Under the pieces are notes generated by a model. The model was not told the origin of the DNA and ran no database searches. It saw only the letters and a list, made by a program, of their open reading frames with translations. From positions 1-53,260 of the forward strand of contig CANGOX010000014.1 in the NCBI GenBank assembly GCA_947455605.1: a stretch of 53,260 nt of DNA, given 5' to 3'. This stretch comes from Chitinophagaceae bacterium (GTDB lineage: Bacteria; Bacteroidota; Bacteroidia; Chitinophagales; Chitinophagaceae). Both the position numbers and the translations under genes were made by a program. Positions 25,317 through 35,209 of the stretch are shown here, piece after piece (the first letter of the stretch is position 1; every line of letters begins with the position of its first letter).

Positions 25317-25796
25317 ATGGCAAGGTTTCTGATATATGCTCATCCCAAAAGAAAAAAGCTTTACGAGGCCTATCAATATTTTTTGATCGTGCTTACCGTG
25401 CTGGGTATTATCAGCCTGTTTTATTTTGGCTGGGATGGCGGTTGGCGTAGAGGAGGCAATCTTGTTCTTTTTCTTTTTCTGTTATGGTCAGCTATTGACC
25501 GTTTACGAAGAAAAAGAAAAGAACATTTTCTGGATATCAATCAAGAACGCTTTGAATGGCTGGTTTCTGAACAGGAAGAGAAAACAGCTGTTCTCTGGAA
25601 TGATATCCACTGGATCAAAAAAGAAAATGACGGAGGCATTACACTTTTCCAGGAAAGCAGTTTTAGCAAACACTTTTCTTTACATGGCTTTCGGGAAGAA
25701 GATATAACTGTGATATATACACTGATAGAAGAAACCGCCAATCAGAAAACGATCCGATTGATCAATTTTTCGGAATCAGCTTCTGCGGTTGCTTAA
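25317..25796 (+). CDS. Small two-helix membrane protein, unknown function
   Basis: A 159-residue protein with two close transmembrane helices (about 18-38 and 48-62) followed by a basic stretch [10 protein letters not shown] and a cytoplasmic domain of about 90 residues rich in beta strands ([20 protein letters not shown], then [18 protein letters not shown]). This layout, two N-terminal helices then a PH-like beta domain, is common in YcxB/PH-type membrane proteins, but I cannot assign it to a family with certainty. It lies 12 bp after the aminotransferase gene. Its last 35 bp overlap the last 35 bp of the convergent gene at 25762-26070. Confidence 0.7.
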   Translation: MARFLIYAHPKRKKLYEAYQYFLIVLTVLGIISLFYFGWDGGWRRGGNLVLFLFLLWSAIDRLRRKRKEHFLDINQERFEWLVSEQEEKTAVLWNDIHWIKKENDGGITLFQESSFSKHFSLHGFREEDITVIYTLIEETANQKTIRLINFSESASAVA

Positions 25797-26070
25797 AATC
25801 CTTACCCTTACCCTCCAGCGCATTCACATAATCAAGACTGCCCAAACGGATCCTGAACGGAACTTTGGTGAGCTTTTCCAGTTGCAGTTCTTTTTTGCAG
25901 AAAAAAGGCAGGTTACTGCTGTAATAATTTTCAGGTAACAGTCTTATCGGGAAGTTTTTAAGACTGTCAATATTTTTTGGTTTTTCTGATACCCACGGAA
26001 ATGCCTGCTGTGCAGGACAGCCAAGCGCCGTAATTAGCAATAAATTCACAAACAAACAAATTGCTTTCAC
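25762..26070 (-). CDS. Small exported protein, unknown function
   Basis: A 102-residue protein with a signal peptide (hydrophobic 4-17, cut near PAQ at 19-21). The mature part includes [20 protein letters not shown], then [20 protein letters not shown] and LEGKG, a compact conserved-looking core with a single cysteine in FFCKKE. I believe similar short proteins are widespread in this family of bacteria, but no function is known to me. It ends inside the coding region of the convergent membrane protein gene (35 bp tail-to-tail overlap) and is divergent from rpoN. Codon pattern and conservation of the core argue that it is real. Confidence 0.65.
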   Translation of the reverse strand: MKAICLFVNLLLITALGCPAQQAFPWVSEKPKNIDSLKNFPIRLLPENYYSSNLPFFCKKELQLEKLTKVPFRIRLGSLDYVNALEGKGKDFKQPQKLIPKN

Positions 26071-26126
26071 TCTTGGGTTGCTTTCTTTTGTATGTAAATT
26101 TACGGTATTAAAGCAAACTGAGATTT

Positions 26127-26180
26127 ACGGAATACGGATTAACTCATTCGTACTTCGTACCTCATAGTTCGAACTTACTT
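26127..26180. repeat. Heptad array running into the rpoN start codon
   Basis: In sevens: ACGGAAT, ACGGATT (26127-26140), an 11 nt piece, then ACTTCGT, ACCTCAT, AGTTCGA, ACTTACT (26152-26179), one T, and the ATG at 26181. TTCGTAC occurs twice in tandem (26147-26160). No full inverted partner is seen. It lies in the divergent gap between a small exported protein gene and rpoN. Confidence 0.7.
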
Positions 26181-27671
26181 ATGTCTCTTAGTCAATCATT
26201 ACAGCAGAAGTTATTACAAAAACTGTCGCCGCAGCAGATACAGCTTATGAAGCTGTTGCAGGTGCCTACTGCTAATCTTGAAGAACGTATTAAAGAAGAA
26301 CTGGAAGAAAACCCTGCATTGGAAATGGATGAAGAGGGGCATGAGGATGAATTTACAGAAGACAACCAGGATGAATTTGACAACCCTGCCGACGACGATG
26401 CGGATCTTGACGGGAGTGAGGAAGAATACGACAATGTTGATATCAGCGAATATGTAGTAGATGATGACGGGGAAATTGCTGATTATAAAATGAAGGATGA
26501 CAATTATCCGGAAATGGACGATCAGAAAGTAATTCCCATTAAAGTGGAGTGGAGCTTTCATGATCTGTTACTGGATCAATTGGGTATGCTGGAACTTGAT
26601 GAACGGAATTATAAGATAGCCGAACAGATTGTAGGCAGCCTGGATGATGATGGATATCTGCGAAGAGAAATGAGTTCTATTGTTGATGATCTGGCGTTCC
26701 GGCAAAGTCTTGTAGTAGAAGAAAAAGAGATCAAAACACTGATAGAGCAGATACAACAATTTGATCCCGCAGGTATTTGTGCGCGTGATCTGCAGGAATG
26801 TTTACTGCTGCAACTGAAACGAAAACTTAATGACGGAAAAAGTGTAGAGCTGGCCATACAGATACTGAGTAAGTACTTTGATGAGTTTACCAAAAAGCAT
26901 TACGAAAAGATTCAACGCAGTCTGAATCTTACTGATGAGCAGATAAAAGAGGTGATCAACCAGATCATTAAACTCAATCCCAAACCCGGAGGCAATATTG
27001 GGGAGATCAATAAAGCAGAGAGTTATATTGTTCCCGATTTTTTTGTGTTGAACAACAACGGTATGCTCGAGCTTACCCTGAATTCAAAGAATGCTCCTGA
27101 TCTGCGTATCAGCGAAGAGTACAGGGATATGCTGAAAGACTACGACAAAGGAAGTAAAAAAGACAAACGGCAGAAAGAAGCCGTGCTCTTCATCAAACAA
27201 AAGATCGATTCTGCCAAGTGGTTCATTGATATGATCAAGCAAAGACAGGATACATTGGTGGGAACCATGAGCGCGATTATGCGCCACCAACAGGAGTTCT
27301 TCCTTACGGGGGATGAAACTACCATGCGGCCGATGATCTTAAAAGATATTGCAGAACTGACGGGCCTGGATATTTCAACAGTGAGCCGAGTGGCTAACAG
27401 TAAGTTTGTACAAACTGAATTCGGAACCTATCGTTTGAAATTCTTCTTCAGTGAATCACTGAGTACCGATAGCGGAGAAGAAGTAAGTACCCGGGAGGTG
27501 AAGAAGATCCTGAGTAATATGATAGAAGCAGAAGATAAAAGGAAACCTTTGAGCGATGAAGTACTTACCGACATGCTTCAGGAAAAAGGTTATAATATTG
27601 CACGCAGAACCGTGGCCAAATACCGTGAACAATTAAATGTGCCTGTGGCCAGGCTAAGAAAAGAACTCTAA
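26181..27671 (+). CDS. rpoN: RNA polymerase sigma-54 factor RpoN
   Basis: A 496-residue sigma-54. Region I is SLQQKLLQKLSPQQIQLMKL with the following LEERIKEELEENPALE; region II is long and acidic (EGHEDEFTEDNQDEF and on to about residue 100). The core-binding domain follows. The helix-turn-helix segment is LKDIAELTGLDISTVSRVAN, and the RpoN box ARRTVAKYRE is complete at residues 474-483. Sigma-54 recognises GG/GC (-24/-12) promoters and needs AAA+ activators, none of which is encoded in this window. The acidic region is somewhat longer than in proteobacterial RpoN, as usual in Bacteroidota. The gene is preceded directly by the heptad array and followed after 25 bp by a membrane protein gene. 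Confidence 0.97.
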   Translation: MSLSQSLQQKLLQKLSPQQIQLMKLLQVPTANLEERIKEELEENPALEMDEEGHEDEFTEDNQDEFDNPADDDADLDGSEEEYDNVDISEYVVDDDGEIADYKMKDDNYPEMDDQKVIPIKVEWSFHDLLLDQLGMLELDERNYKIAEQIVGSLDDDGYLRREMSSIVDDLAFRQSLVVEEKEIKTLIEQIQQFDPAGICARDLQECLLLQLKRKLNDGKSVELAIQILSKYFDEFTKKHYEKIQRSLNLTDEQIKEVINQIIKLNPKPGGNIGEINKAESYIVPDFFVLNNNGMLELTLNSKNAPDLRISEEYRDMLKDYDKGSKKDKRQKEAVLFIKQKIDSAKWFIDMIKQRQDTLVGTMSAIMRHQQEFFLTGDETTMRPMILKDIAELTGLDISTVSRVANSKFVQTEFGTYRLKFFFSESLSTDSGEEVSTREVKKILSNMIEAEDKRKPLSDEVLTDMLQEKGYNIARRTVAKYREQLNVPVARLRKEL

Positions 27672-27696
27672 AAACACGATATCAGAATAGTTAAGC

Positions 27697-28356
27697 ATGG
27701 AACCCATTTCAGAAATTACAAACCCCAAACCTTCGGCTTTTCTTACCATACCTGCTAAGGTTATTTCTTATCTGTTCCATCCATTGTTTATCCCAACCTA
27801 TGTTTTTTTATTCCTGATTTTCCAGTTTCCTTATGAATTTGCTGGCATAACGGATTATCAGTTAAAGTTGCGTTTGTTCAGTATATTCTGGTTAACGGCA
27901 TTCTTTCCGGCTTTTGCTGTTTTTTTATTGTGGCGTTTAAAATTTAGTGATAGTATTTTTTTACGAACACAAAAAGAACGTATTGTACCTTATATCATCA
28001 CTATGTTCTTTTACTGGTGGATGTATTACCTGAGCAGAAATTTCACTGATCAGCCGGCTGTGCTTAAGTTCTTCTATATGGGTATTTTTGCTGCCACCGT
28101 ATTTGGTTTGATATTGAACAATTATTTTAAGATCAGCCTGCATGCCATTGGTGTTGGCGGGGCATTGGCTGCCATTATTTTATTTGCCATGTATTACCAA
28201 TCACCACTGGGTGTATCAATGAGTGTGGCTGCCCTGGTAACAGGTATCGTTTGTACTTCCCGTTTTTTAGTGAGTGATCATACTAATACAGAAGTCTACA
28301 CCGGTTTATTTGTGGGCATCGGCTGCCAGCTGGCAGCGTATTATTTTGTGATGTAA
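27697..28356 (+). CDS. Integral membrane protein, possibly PAP2-like
   Basis: A 219-residue protein with six or so predicted helices: near 20-45, 60-80, 95-115, 125-142, 148-165 and 195-215. The first loop carries LFHPLFIPTYVF, and after the second helix comes FLRTQKERIVPYIITMFFYW. Related Bacteroidota proteins are sometimes labelled PAP2-like, but the three phosphatase motifs (KxxxxxxRP, PSGH, SRxxxxxH) are not intact here: KERIVPY only loosely recalls the first, and there is no PSGH. Enzymatic function is therefore doubtful. It follows rpoN by 25 bp on the same strand and may share its transcript. Confidence 0.65.
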   Translation: MEPISEITNPKPSAFLTIPAKVISYLFHPLFIPTYVFLFLIFQFPYEFAGITDYQLKLRLFSIFWLTAFFPAFAVFLLWRLKFSDSIFLRTQKERIVPYIITMFFYWWMYYLSRNFTDQPAVLKFFYMGIFAATVFGLILNNYFKISLHAIGVGGALAAIILFAMYYQSPLGVSMSVAALVTGIVCTSRFLVSDHTNTEVYTGLFVGIGCQLAAYYFVM

Positions 28357-28362
28357 TTTCTT

Positions 28363-29379
28363 CTAGGCTTTTATTTCCTCAAACTCGTTCAGGTAGATCC
28401 TTACCAGCAGGATAAATAAGGAGATTAGTATGGGGCCGAAGATCAATCCGATAAACCCAAACAGGTTAATGCCTACGATTACACCAAATGTTGTAACGAG
28501 AGGGTGTGTATTACCTATCCTTTTTTGAATGTATATGCGAAACACGCTATCCAGCACATTCATTACAGCCACGCCGTATAGCAAGACCAGGATACCTTTT
28601 GTACTATGGCCTTCGGCAAAGAAGAGGATAGCCAAGGAAAGATAGGCCAAAGCAGAACCGATCATTGGTACCATGGCCGTTAAACAGGTAACTACAAACC
28701 AGAAGGTCAGATCATCTGCTCCCAGAAAATAATAACCGATCACACCGATCACGCCTTGCAGAATAGCTGTAACCGGTATACCCAGTGCGTTTGAGAAAAC
28801 CAGATTCCGGATCTCATTACCTACTTTCTGCAGATTCTCATTCTTTAAGGGAACATTTTTATAGAGCCAGAGTTCCATTTCGCGTCGGCTTACCAATAGG
28901 AAATACAGAATAAAATACATGATCACAACGATCACAAGCGAATTAAAAGTAGCCCCCAGCAGTTTAGGCAGCATTTGTGCAACCGCAGTGCCCAGGCTTT
29001 CGATATTTTTATCACTGATCAGTTTGATGTGATAATCACGCTCTATATGTTCAATAAAGACCTTCAATCCGGTTATCACTTCATTGGAATGTTGTATGGC
29101 AAAATCGATCTTTGTATAGAGTACATTTACAAACAGAGTAACCGGTAATAATACCATCAGAAAAGAGCCTAGCATTAAACAGGAAGCTGCCAGACCTTTG
29201 CCCCATCGCTTTTTTTCTACCAGCCAGCCCATGGGCTTCTGCAATAAAATGTATAGCGTTACGGCACCCAATAATGCAGGCAGGAATGAAGAAAGCTGCA
29301 GAAATAAAAAAATTCCCAGGAACACCAGAATTCCATAAAAACTGAGTTGCCTGATCTTTATTGAACTAACCGGTTGCAT
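28363..29379 (-). CDS. AI-2E family transporter
   Basis: A 338-residue membrane protein of the AI-2 exporter superfamily (TqsA/PerM/YdbO type). Two N-terminal helix pairs (GILVFLGIFLFLQLSSFLPALL, then SCLMLGSFLMVLLPVTLFV) are followed by an amphipathic extracellular-type helix region, and then the tail of helices typical of the family: FVVTCLTAMVPMIGSALAYL with the conserved PxxGS, GVAVMNVLDSVFRIYIQKR and NTHPLVTTFGVIVGINLFGF (family pattern HP...F.V..G). Substrates in the family range from autoinducer-2 to ions, so the substrate here is open. It converges tail-to-tail with the membrane protein gene (6 bp gap) and diverges from the MMPL gene. Confidence 0.92.
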   Translation of the reverse strand: MQPVSSIKIRQLSFYGILVFLGIFLFLQLSSFLPALLGAVTLYILLQKPMGWLVEKKRWGKGLAASCLMLGSFLMVLLPVTLFVNVLYTKIDFAIQHSNEVITGLKVFIEHIERDYHIKLISDKNIESLGTAVAQMLPKLLGATFNSLVIVVIMYFILYFLLVSRREMELWLYKNVPLKNENLQKVGNEIRNLVFSNALGIPVTAILQGVIGVIGYYFLGADDLTFWFVVTCLTAMVPMIGSALAYLSLAILFFAEGHSTKGILVLLYGVAVMNVLDSVFRIYIQKRIGNTHPLVTTFGVIVGINLFGFIGLIFGPILISLFILLVRIYLNEFEEIKA

Positions 29380-29507
29380 AATAAATCCGTTGTACCGGAA
29401 AAATACAACAAATCATTGACGGGTTTTCACCAACCGGTGGTGGTTAACCCCGTTTCTTCTGCGTTTTTATTACTTTCTTTGCATCCTATAAACTAAGAAT
29501 CCTTTTC

Positions 29508-31835
29508 ATGTGGTATAAAGCAGGCAAATTCATTCTCCGGCAGCGGCTGTTTCTTTTGATCTTATTATTTGGCGCAACGGCTTTTATGGGTTGGAAGGCG
29601 TCTAAAGTTCAATTGAGTTATGATTTTACAAGGGCATTGCCTACCGATAACCCCAAATACCAGGAATACCAGGCCTTTCTCAAAAAATTTGGTGGTGATG
29701 GTAATACGATGGTGGTGGGTATTGAAACAGATCAACTCTTTACGGTGGGGTTGTTTAATCAACTGGCACAATTACACCAGCAATTAAAAAAAGTACCCGG
29801 CGTTACCGACATTCTCAGTATTCCCGAAGTGGTGAACCTGAAAAATGACAGTGTTGATCACAAACTGGTACCTGAACGGATTTTTCATTATCCCTATACT
29901 TCGCAACAAGCACTGGACAGCGATCGGGTTGTTTTTGAAAACCTGCCTTTTTATAAGAATCTTGTTTATAATCCACAAACCCATGGTTATCTAATGGGCG
30001 TAAGCGTAAACAAAGACACCATCAACAGTAAAAGCCGTACTAGGCTGATCAATGATATCATGCAGGAAGTGGATGGGTTTGCAAAGAAATCGAATCTGCC
30101 CGTATTTGTAAGCGGACTACCCTTTATCAGAACCACTATCGGCAATCGTATCAAGGCAGAAATGAATCTGTTTTTGCTGGGGTCGTTATTATTATCAGTG
30201 ATCACTTTATTCCTGTTCTTCCGGTCTGTAAGTGCCACCCTTATGAGTTTACTGGTAGTAGGAATGGGCGTGGTATGGAGTTTGGGAACGATCGTGTTGC
30301 TGGGTTATAAGATCACTTTGTTAACCGCTATCATACCACCGTTGGTAGTAGTGATAGGGATACCTAACTGTATCTATTTCTTAAATAAATACCATACTGC
30401 GTATCGTGAACTGAACAATAAAGAGAAAGCCCTGGTTACGATGGTGGGCCGAATGGGTATTGTAACGCTGTTCTGTAATATCGCCGCAGCTATTGGGTTT
30501 GCGGTGTTTGCTTTAACACATAGCGATCTCCTGAAAGAATTTGGTGCCGTAGCCGGTATCAATATCATGGCTTTGTTCCTGATCTCACTCATTTTTATTC
30601 CATCTGTGCTGAGCTATCTTCCTCCCCCTAAGGAGAAGCACACCCGCTATCTGGATAATGCATTTTTAGAACTGATCCTTCTGCGTATTGAAAAATGGGC
30701 TTTTCATCATGCCAGATGGGTATATGGGGTTTCCATTGTGGTAACTGTGTTTGCTGTAATGGGCATATTCCGGATCAAGAGTGAGGGTTTTATTGTGGAT
30801 GATCTTCCTAAAAATGATAAAGTATATACCGATCTGAAATGGTTTGAAAAGAATTTCGGCGGTGTGATGCCATTGGAAATTGTGGTAGATACCAAAAAGA
30901 AGAATGGATTGCTGAGAAGTACAAAACCGATTGCCAAAATCGAAGAATTATCTGCTTATATCGCCGCAAATCCTGCCACTGCCCGGCCACTTTCTTTTGT
31001 AGAAGGATTGAAGTTTGCCAAACAGGCTTATTTCGATGGCGATAGCATGAGTTATAGTATTCCGTATGAATCGGATCTGGCATTCATGTCGCCTTATTTA
31101 AGGGCCAAACCCGATAGTTCGGGAGCACCTAAAACCAGTTTTTCCAAACTGATGAACAGCTTTATGGACAGTGCCAAACAAATGGCCAGGATCAGTGTGA
31201 ATATGAAAGATGTAGGCAGTGCCAGGCTTCCATTGTTACTCAACGATTTTCAGAAAAAAGCAGATGAAATTTTTGATACAGCCTCCTATCATGTAACCTT
31301 TACAGGCAGTAGTATCAGTTTTCTGGAGGGCTCCAGTTTTATCATCAAAGGGTTAAAAGAAAGTATCTTCTGGGCCTTCCTGCTCATCTCACTCTGTATG
31401 TTATACCTGTTTCGTTCTTTCCGGATCCTGGTATGTTCCTTAATTCCCAATCTGATACCGCTTGTAGTAACAGCCGGTGTGATGGGCTGGGCTGGTATTG
31501 CTTTAAAACCATCAACGGTATTGGTGTTCAGTGTAGCGCTGGGGATTGCCATAGATGTAACCATCCGGTTTTTGATCAACTATAAACAGGAACTACCCCG
31601 TTTTAACGGAAAAGTGTCTGAAACCCTGGTGCAAACTATCCGGCATACGGGTATCAGTATCATTTATACCTCACTCGTACTCATTGCGGGTTTCATCATT
31701 TTTTGCTGGAGTGATTTTGGCGGAACAAAGGCCCTTGGCTGGTTAACTTCCCTTACACTGGTTGTGGGTACCCTGACCAATCTGATACTCCTGCCGGTAC
31801 TGATTCTGAGCACAGCGGCTAAAAAAGACAGGTAA
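29508..31835 (+). CDS. MMPL/RND-family membrane transporter
   Basis: A 775-residue protein in the hydrophobe/amphiphile RND (MMPL/HAE3-like) class. It shows the duplicated layout: one N-terminal helix, an extracytoplasmic domain (about 40-210), a block of five or six helices (about 215-390), a second single helix (about 405-425), a second external domain to about 605, and a final block of helices to about 765. Sterol-sensing-type segments ITLLTAIIPPLVVVIGIPNC and STVLVFSVALGIAIDVTIRF contain the buried charged and small residues expected in helix 4 and 10. Its length is shorter than drug-efflux AcrB-type pumps, and no periplasmic adaptor or outer-membrane channel gene is adjacent. Lipid or hopanoid cargo is a reasonable guess only. 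A strong terminator follows. Confidence 0.9.
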   Translation: MWYKAGKFILRQRLFLLILLFGATAFMGWKASKVQLSYDFTRALPTDNPKYQEYQAFLKKFGGDGNTMVVGIETDQLFTVGLFNQLAQLHQQLKKVPGVTDILSIPEVVNLKNDSVDHKLVPERIFHYPYTSQQALDSDRVVFENLPFYKNLVYNPQTHGYLMGVSVNKDTINSKSRTRLINDIMQEVDGFAKKSNLPVFVSGLPFIRTTIGNRIKAEMNLFLLGSLLLSVITLFLFFRSVSATLMSLLVVGMGVVWSLGTIVLLGYKITLLTAIIPPLVVVIGIPNCIYFLNKYHTAYRELNNKEKALVTMVGRMGIVTLFCNIAAAIGFAVFALTHSDLLKEFGAVAGINIMALFLISLIFIPSVLSYLPPPKEKHTRYLDNAFLELILLRIEKWAFHHARWVYGVSIVVTVFAVMGIFRIKSEGFIVDDLPKNDKVYTDLKWFEKNFGGVMPLEIVVDTKKKNGLLRSTKPIAKIEELSAYIAANPATARPLSFVEGLKFAKQAYFDGDSMSYSIPYESDLAFMSPYLRAKPDSSGAPKTSFSKLMNSFMDSAKQMARISVNMKDVGSARLPLLLNDFQKKADEIFDTASYHVTFTGSSISFLEGSSFIIKGLKESIFWAFLLISLCMLYLFRSFRILVCSLIPNLIPLVVTAGVMGWAGIALKPSTVLVFSVALGIAIDVTIRFLINYKQELPRFNGKVSETLVQTIRHTGISIIYTSLVLIAGFIIFCWSDFGGTKALGWLTSLTLVVGTLTNLILLPVLILSTAAKKDR

Positions 31836-31880
31836 GCCGTTTTTAGAAAAATCGCAAGCTTTTTCAAAAAAAATTATATG

Positions 31881-31925
31881 AAACGCAAAAAATCAGGCTA
31901 AAAACCTGATTTTTTGCGTTTTTCG
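31881..31925 (+). terminator. Rho-independent terminator after the MMPL gene
   Basis: AAACGCAAAAAATCAGG (31881-31897) pairs perfectly with CCTGATTTTTTGCGTTT (31905-31921): a 17 bp stem, 7 nt loop and T-run, 46 bp after the MMPL stop and before the first susC. Confidence 0.92.
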
Positions 31926-32006
31926 TAAACCGAAAATGGAGTAAGCAGCCATTTATAAAGGATTACTGTCTAAATTTATCAATTCCATTAATCAAAACTA
32001 CTGCAA

Positions 32007-35000
32007 ATGAGAAAACTCGTATCACTACTCATGTGCTTCGTACTGCTAATAGGGCAGTTGAACGCACAGAGTAACAGAACGGTTACCGGTTCGGTAACAG
32101 ACGACAAAGGTGCTCCGTTATCGGGCGTATCTATTACGGCGCTAGGCGCAGACAGGAAAGCAGCTGCCACAACGGTGAGCGATGCTTCCGGAAAATTTTC
32201 AATTAAAGTAACAGATAAAGTAAGAAGCTTACAGTTCGCTTATGTAGGACTGGAAGAACAATCTGTATCTATTGCCGGCAAGAATGCTGTTACTGTTAAA
32301 CTTTTGTCAGCCTCTGCCAACCTTTCTGAGGTTGTGGTAGTAGGATATGGCACACAAAAGAAAAAAGAAGCTACCGGTAGTTCTACCACCGTTAGCGGAG
32401 CCGTGGTTGCGGAAAAACCCAACCAGAGCTTTGAAGGTGCATTGGCCGGTCGTGCAGCGGGTGTTCAGATCTCTGTTCCCAATGGTGTGTTGAATACGCC
32501 TCCTGTATTCCGTATCCGTGGTACCAACTCTATTTCTTTGAGTTCGTATCCATTGATCGTTGTGGATGGTGTGCCAACTTTTACAGGTGATTTCAGTGCT
32601 ACTAACTCTGCAGGAAATGCATTGGCCAGTATCAATCCGAATGATATTGAAAGTATTGATATCGCGAAAGATGCAGCTGCAACTTCTATCTATGGTAGCC
32701 GTGCTGCCAATGGTGTGGTATTCATCACAACCAAAAAAGGTAAATCAGGAAAAGCGAAAGTTGTGTATGACGGCTGGGTTGGTTTTTCAAAAGCCTATGG
32801 CCTGCCACAAACACTGGATGCCTACCAATACACAGATTTCAAGAACAATGCGGTGAATAATAACCCCGCACAGTTAGCTGCTTTGGGTGCCAATCCATTC
32901 AAACTGGCTACTGATGCAACCGGTAATACGATCAATACCAACTGGAATGATTATGTATACCGTGAAGCATTCTCTCATAGCCATGCGGTAAGTGTTCAGG
33001 GTGGTAATGATAATACTACTTATTATTTCTCGATCGGTGTTACCCAGCAACAGGGTATCATTCAAAAGAATGATTTTAACCGTAAGAATATTTTATTCAA
33101 CGTAGACAGCCGTGTGAGCAAAACATTGACCATGGGTGCTAAATTGTCTTATTCAAATGAAGCCAATCTGGCATCAGCCCCATCCGGTTCATTGAATGGT
33201 GAAGCATTTAATACCGGTGGTTTGGGACGTATCGCTATTGTAAACGCACCCAATGTTGGTCCGTACAAAAACGACGGTTCTTATAATATCCAGGCTAATA
33301 ATGCCGTAGGTAATATGGCCAATGCCGTTGCTATCGCTTCTGTAGGATTTTACAATCCGGCTCAGATATTGGACCTGAACAGATCCAATAGTGAGAACAA
33401 CCACATACAGTCAAATGCCTATATCCAGTTTAAGCCGGTAAATTGGCTTACCCTGAAATCATTGTATGGTATTGATTTCCTTTTTGTTGATAATGATCTT
33501 TTCCAGAATCCATTCCATGGTGATGGTTTCTCTGCAGCCGGTAACGCTTCAGCTACCTACTCAAAGAACAAATCATGGCTCTGGACCAATACGGCTCAGA
33601 TCGATTATACATTGGGCAGCAATCATAATTTCAGCTTATTGGGCGGTACCGAACAGCAGAGAAGAACTTCTTTGGGCTTTGGTTTAAACAGACAAACCTT
33701 ATCTGATCCTGCTTATACAGTGATACAGGCTGGTTTCACCGTTAACAACCCTTCCGGTTTAGGTTTTGGTGAGAACTATCTCTTGTCAAACTTCGGAAGG
33801 CTGAACTATAATTTCAAGAAGAAATATTTCCTGAGTGGAAACATCAGACAGGATGAATATTCTGCACTTGGACAGAAAAAAGGTGTGTTCTGGGGAGCTT
33901 CTGCTGGTTGGGACATATCTCAAGAGAACTTCTGGACAGCTACTCACCTTGATAATGTATTCAGCAGCTTTAAGCTGAGGGGTAGTTATGGTAAAGTGGG
34001 TAATATTGGTGGTATTGGTGATTACAATACCTTCTCTACATTCGGTTCGGGTATTTATGGTGGATTGGCCACATTGGCTTTCAGTACTGCCGGTAACCCT
34101 AACCTGAAATGGGAAACGAGTAAAAAATTAGATATGGGCTTCACGCTGGGCATGTTCAAAAACAGGTTAACAGCTGAGTTTGCATATTATAAGAACACCA
34201 TTGATGAGTTGATCCTGGGTGTTACCCAATCACCTTCAACCGGTATCGGATCAGTTAATGCGAACGTGGGTTCTATGTATAATAAAGGAATTGAACTGAC
34301 ACTGAACGGAACACCTATACAGGGTAAAGACTTCAGCTGGTCATCTTCTTTCAATATTACACGCAATACCAATATGGTCACTGCACTTGATCCAACTTTG
34401 CCTGAGCTGACAACTTCTACTTCAGGTTTGGAGAGTGTAAACAAAAGTAAAGTAGGTTTTCCTTTAGGTTATCTGTTTGTAGTACGCACCGGTGGTGTTG
34501 ATCCTGCAACAGGAAAGAGAATTTTCATCAACTCTGCCGGAAATCCTGTGTATTATCAGTTTGTGGCGCCAACAGGCCAGTTCAACTATGCGAATGCAGA
34601 CGGAACAAGGTATGTAGGACCCGGTGGTGTAACCGCTATCAGCCAGGGTACAGATGGTGTGTATTATCAGAATACCCAGCCAAAGATCTATGGTGGATTT
34701 GACAATACTTTCCATTACAAAGGATTTGACCTGAATATCTTATTGACCTATCAGGCAGATTTCTATGTGTACTATGGTACCAACGCAGGCTTGCATGACC
34801 AGCGTTTCTGGAACAATGCAGTAGATGTATTAAGTGCTTGGAAAAAACCAGGTGATATTTCTACCATTCCTAAATCAGTTTACCTCGATAACGTTTCCAA
34901 TGGTTCTGCGTTCCCGCTCGACGTTAACGTATTCAAAGGTGATTTTGTAAAACTGAGAAACCTTTCACTGAGCTATAATATCCCTAAAAAAATGCTGGAC

Positions 35001-35183
35001 AAGGTGAAAATATCCAGTCTGCGTTTTTATGTTAGCGGACAGAATCTGGCAATCTGGACCAAGTATCCAGGTCCTGATCCTGAGGTTTCTTCAAACGGAC
35101 AGGCAACAACCGGACAGGGTGTTGACAGAAACACAATTGGTAATGCCCGCACCGTAACGGTAGGCCTTAACGTTGGTTTCTAA
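32007..35183 (+). CDS. SusC/RagA-family TonB-linked outer membrane protein (first pair)
   Basis: A 1058-residue outer-membrane transporter. A signal peptide (to about residue 21, LNAQ) is followed by a carboxypeptidase-regulatory-like domain (NRTVTGSVTDDKGAPLSGVS...), then the TonB box-like VVVVGYGTQKKKEATGS, and the plug domain with LAGRAAGVQI and RIRGTNSISLSSYPLIVVDG. The conserved ASINPNDIESIDIAKDAAAT and YGSRAANGVVFITTKKG are the SusC signature. A 22-strand barrel follows, ending in VTVGLNVGF with the C-terminal aromatic residue needed for BAM insertion. It forms the uptake complex with the SusD 26 bp downstream. No glycoside hydrolase, peptidase, sigma/anti-sigma pair or sensor lies next to it, so the ligand is unknown. 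Confidence 0.97.
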   Translation: MRKLVSLLMCFVLLIGQLNAQSNRTVTGSVTDDKGAPLSGVSITALGADRKAAATTVSDASGKFSIKVTDKVRSLQFAYVGLEEQSVSIAGKNAVTVKLLSASANLSEVVVVGYGTQKKKEATGSSTTVSGAVVAEKPNQSFEGALAGRAAGVQISVPNGVLNTPPVFRIRGTNSISLSSYPLIVVDGVPTFTGDFSATNSAGNALASINPNDIESIDIAKDAAATSIYGSRAANGVVFITTKKGKSGKAKVVYDGWVGFSKAYGLPQTLDAYQYTDFKNNAVNNNPAQLAALGANPFKLATDATGNTINTNWNDYVYREAFSHSHAVSVQGGNDNTTYYFSIGVTQQQGIIQKNDFNRKNILFNVDSRVSKTLTMGAKLSYSNEANLASAPSGSLNGEAFNTGGLGRIAIVNAPNVGPYKNDGSYNIQANNAVGNMANAVAIASVGFYNPAQILDLNRSNSENNHIQSNAYIQFKPVNWLTLKSLYGIDFLFVDNDLFQNPFHGDGFSAAGNASATYSKNKSWLWTNTAQIDYTLGSNHNFSLLGGTEQQRRTSLGFGLNRQTLSDPAYTVIQAGFTVNNPSGLGFGENYLLSNFGRLNYNFKKKYFLSGNIRQDEYSALGQKKGVFWGASAGWDISQENFWTATHLDNVFSSFKLRGSYGKVGNIGGIGDYNTFSTFGSGIYGGLATLAFSTAGNPNLKWETSKKLDMGFTLGMFKNRLTAEFAYYKNTIDELILGVTQSPSTGIGSVNANVGSMYNKGIELTLNGTPIQGKDFSWSSSFNITRNTNMVTALDPTLPELTTSTSGLESVNKSKVGFPLGYLFVVRTGGVDPATGKRIFINSAGNPVYYQFVAPTGQFNYANADGTRYVGPGGVTAISQGTDGVYYQNTQPKIYGGFDNTFHYKGFDLNILLTYQADFYVYYGTNAGLHDQRFWNNAVDVLSAWKKPGDISTIPKSVYLDNVSNGSAFPLDVNVFKGDFVKLRNLSLSYNIPKKMLDKVKISSLRFYVSGQNLAIWTKYPGPDPEVSSNGQATTGQGVDRNTIGNARTVTVGLNVGF

Positions 35184-35209
35184 CAGTCATTTACAAAATT
35201 TTAAAAGTT

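Noticed and set aside
27697..28356. PAP2 phosphatase
   Set aside because: The PSGH and SRxxxxxH motifs are missing, so only a loose likeness remains; described as a membrane protein.
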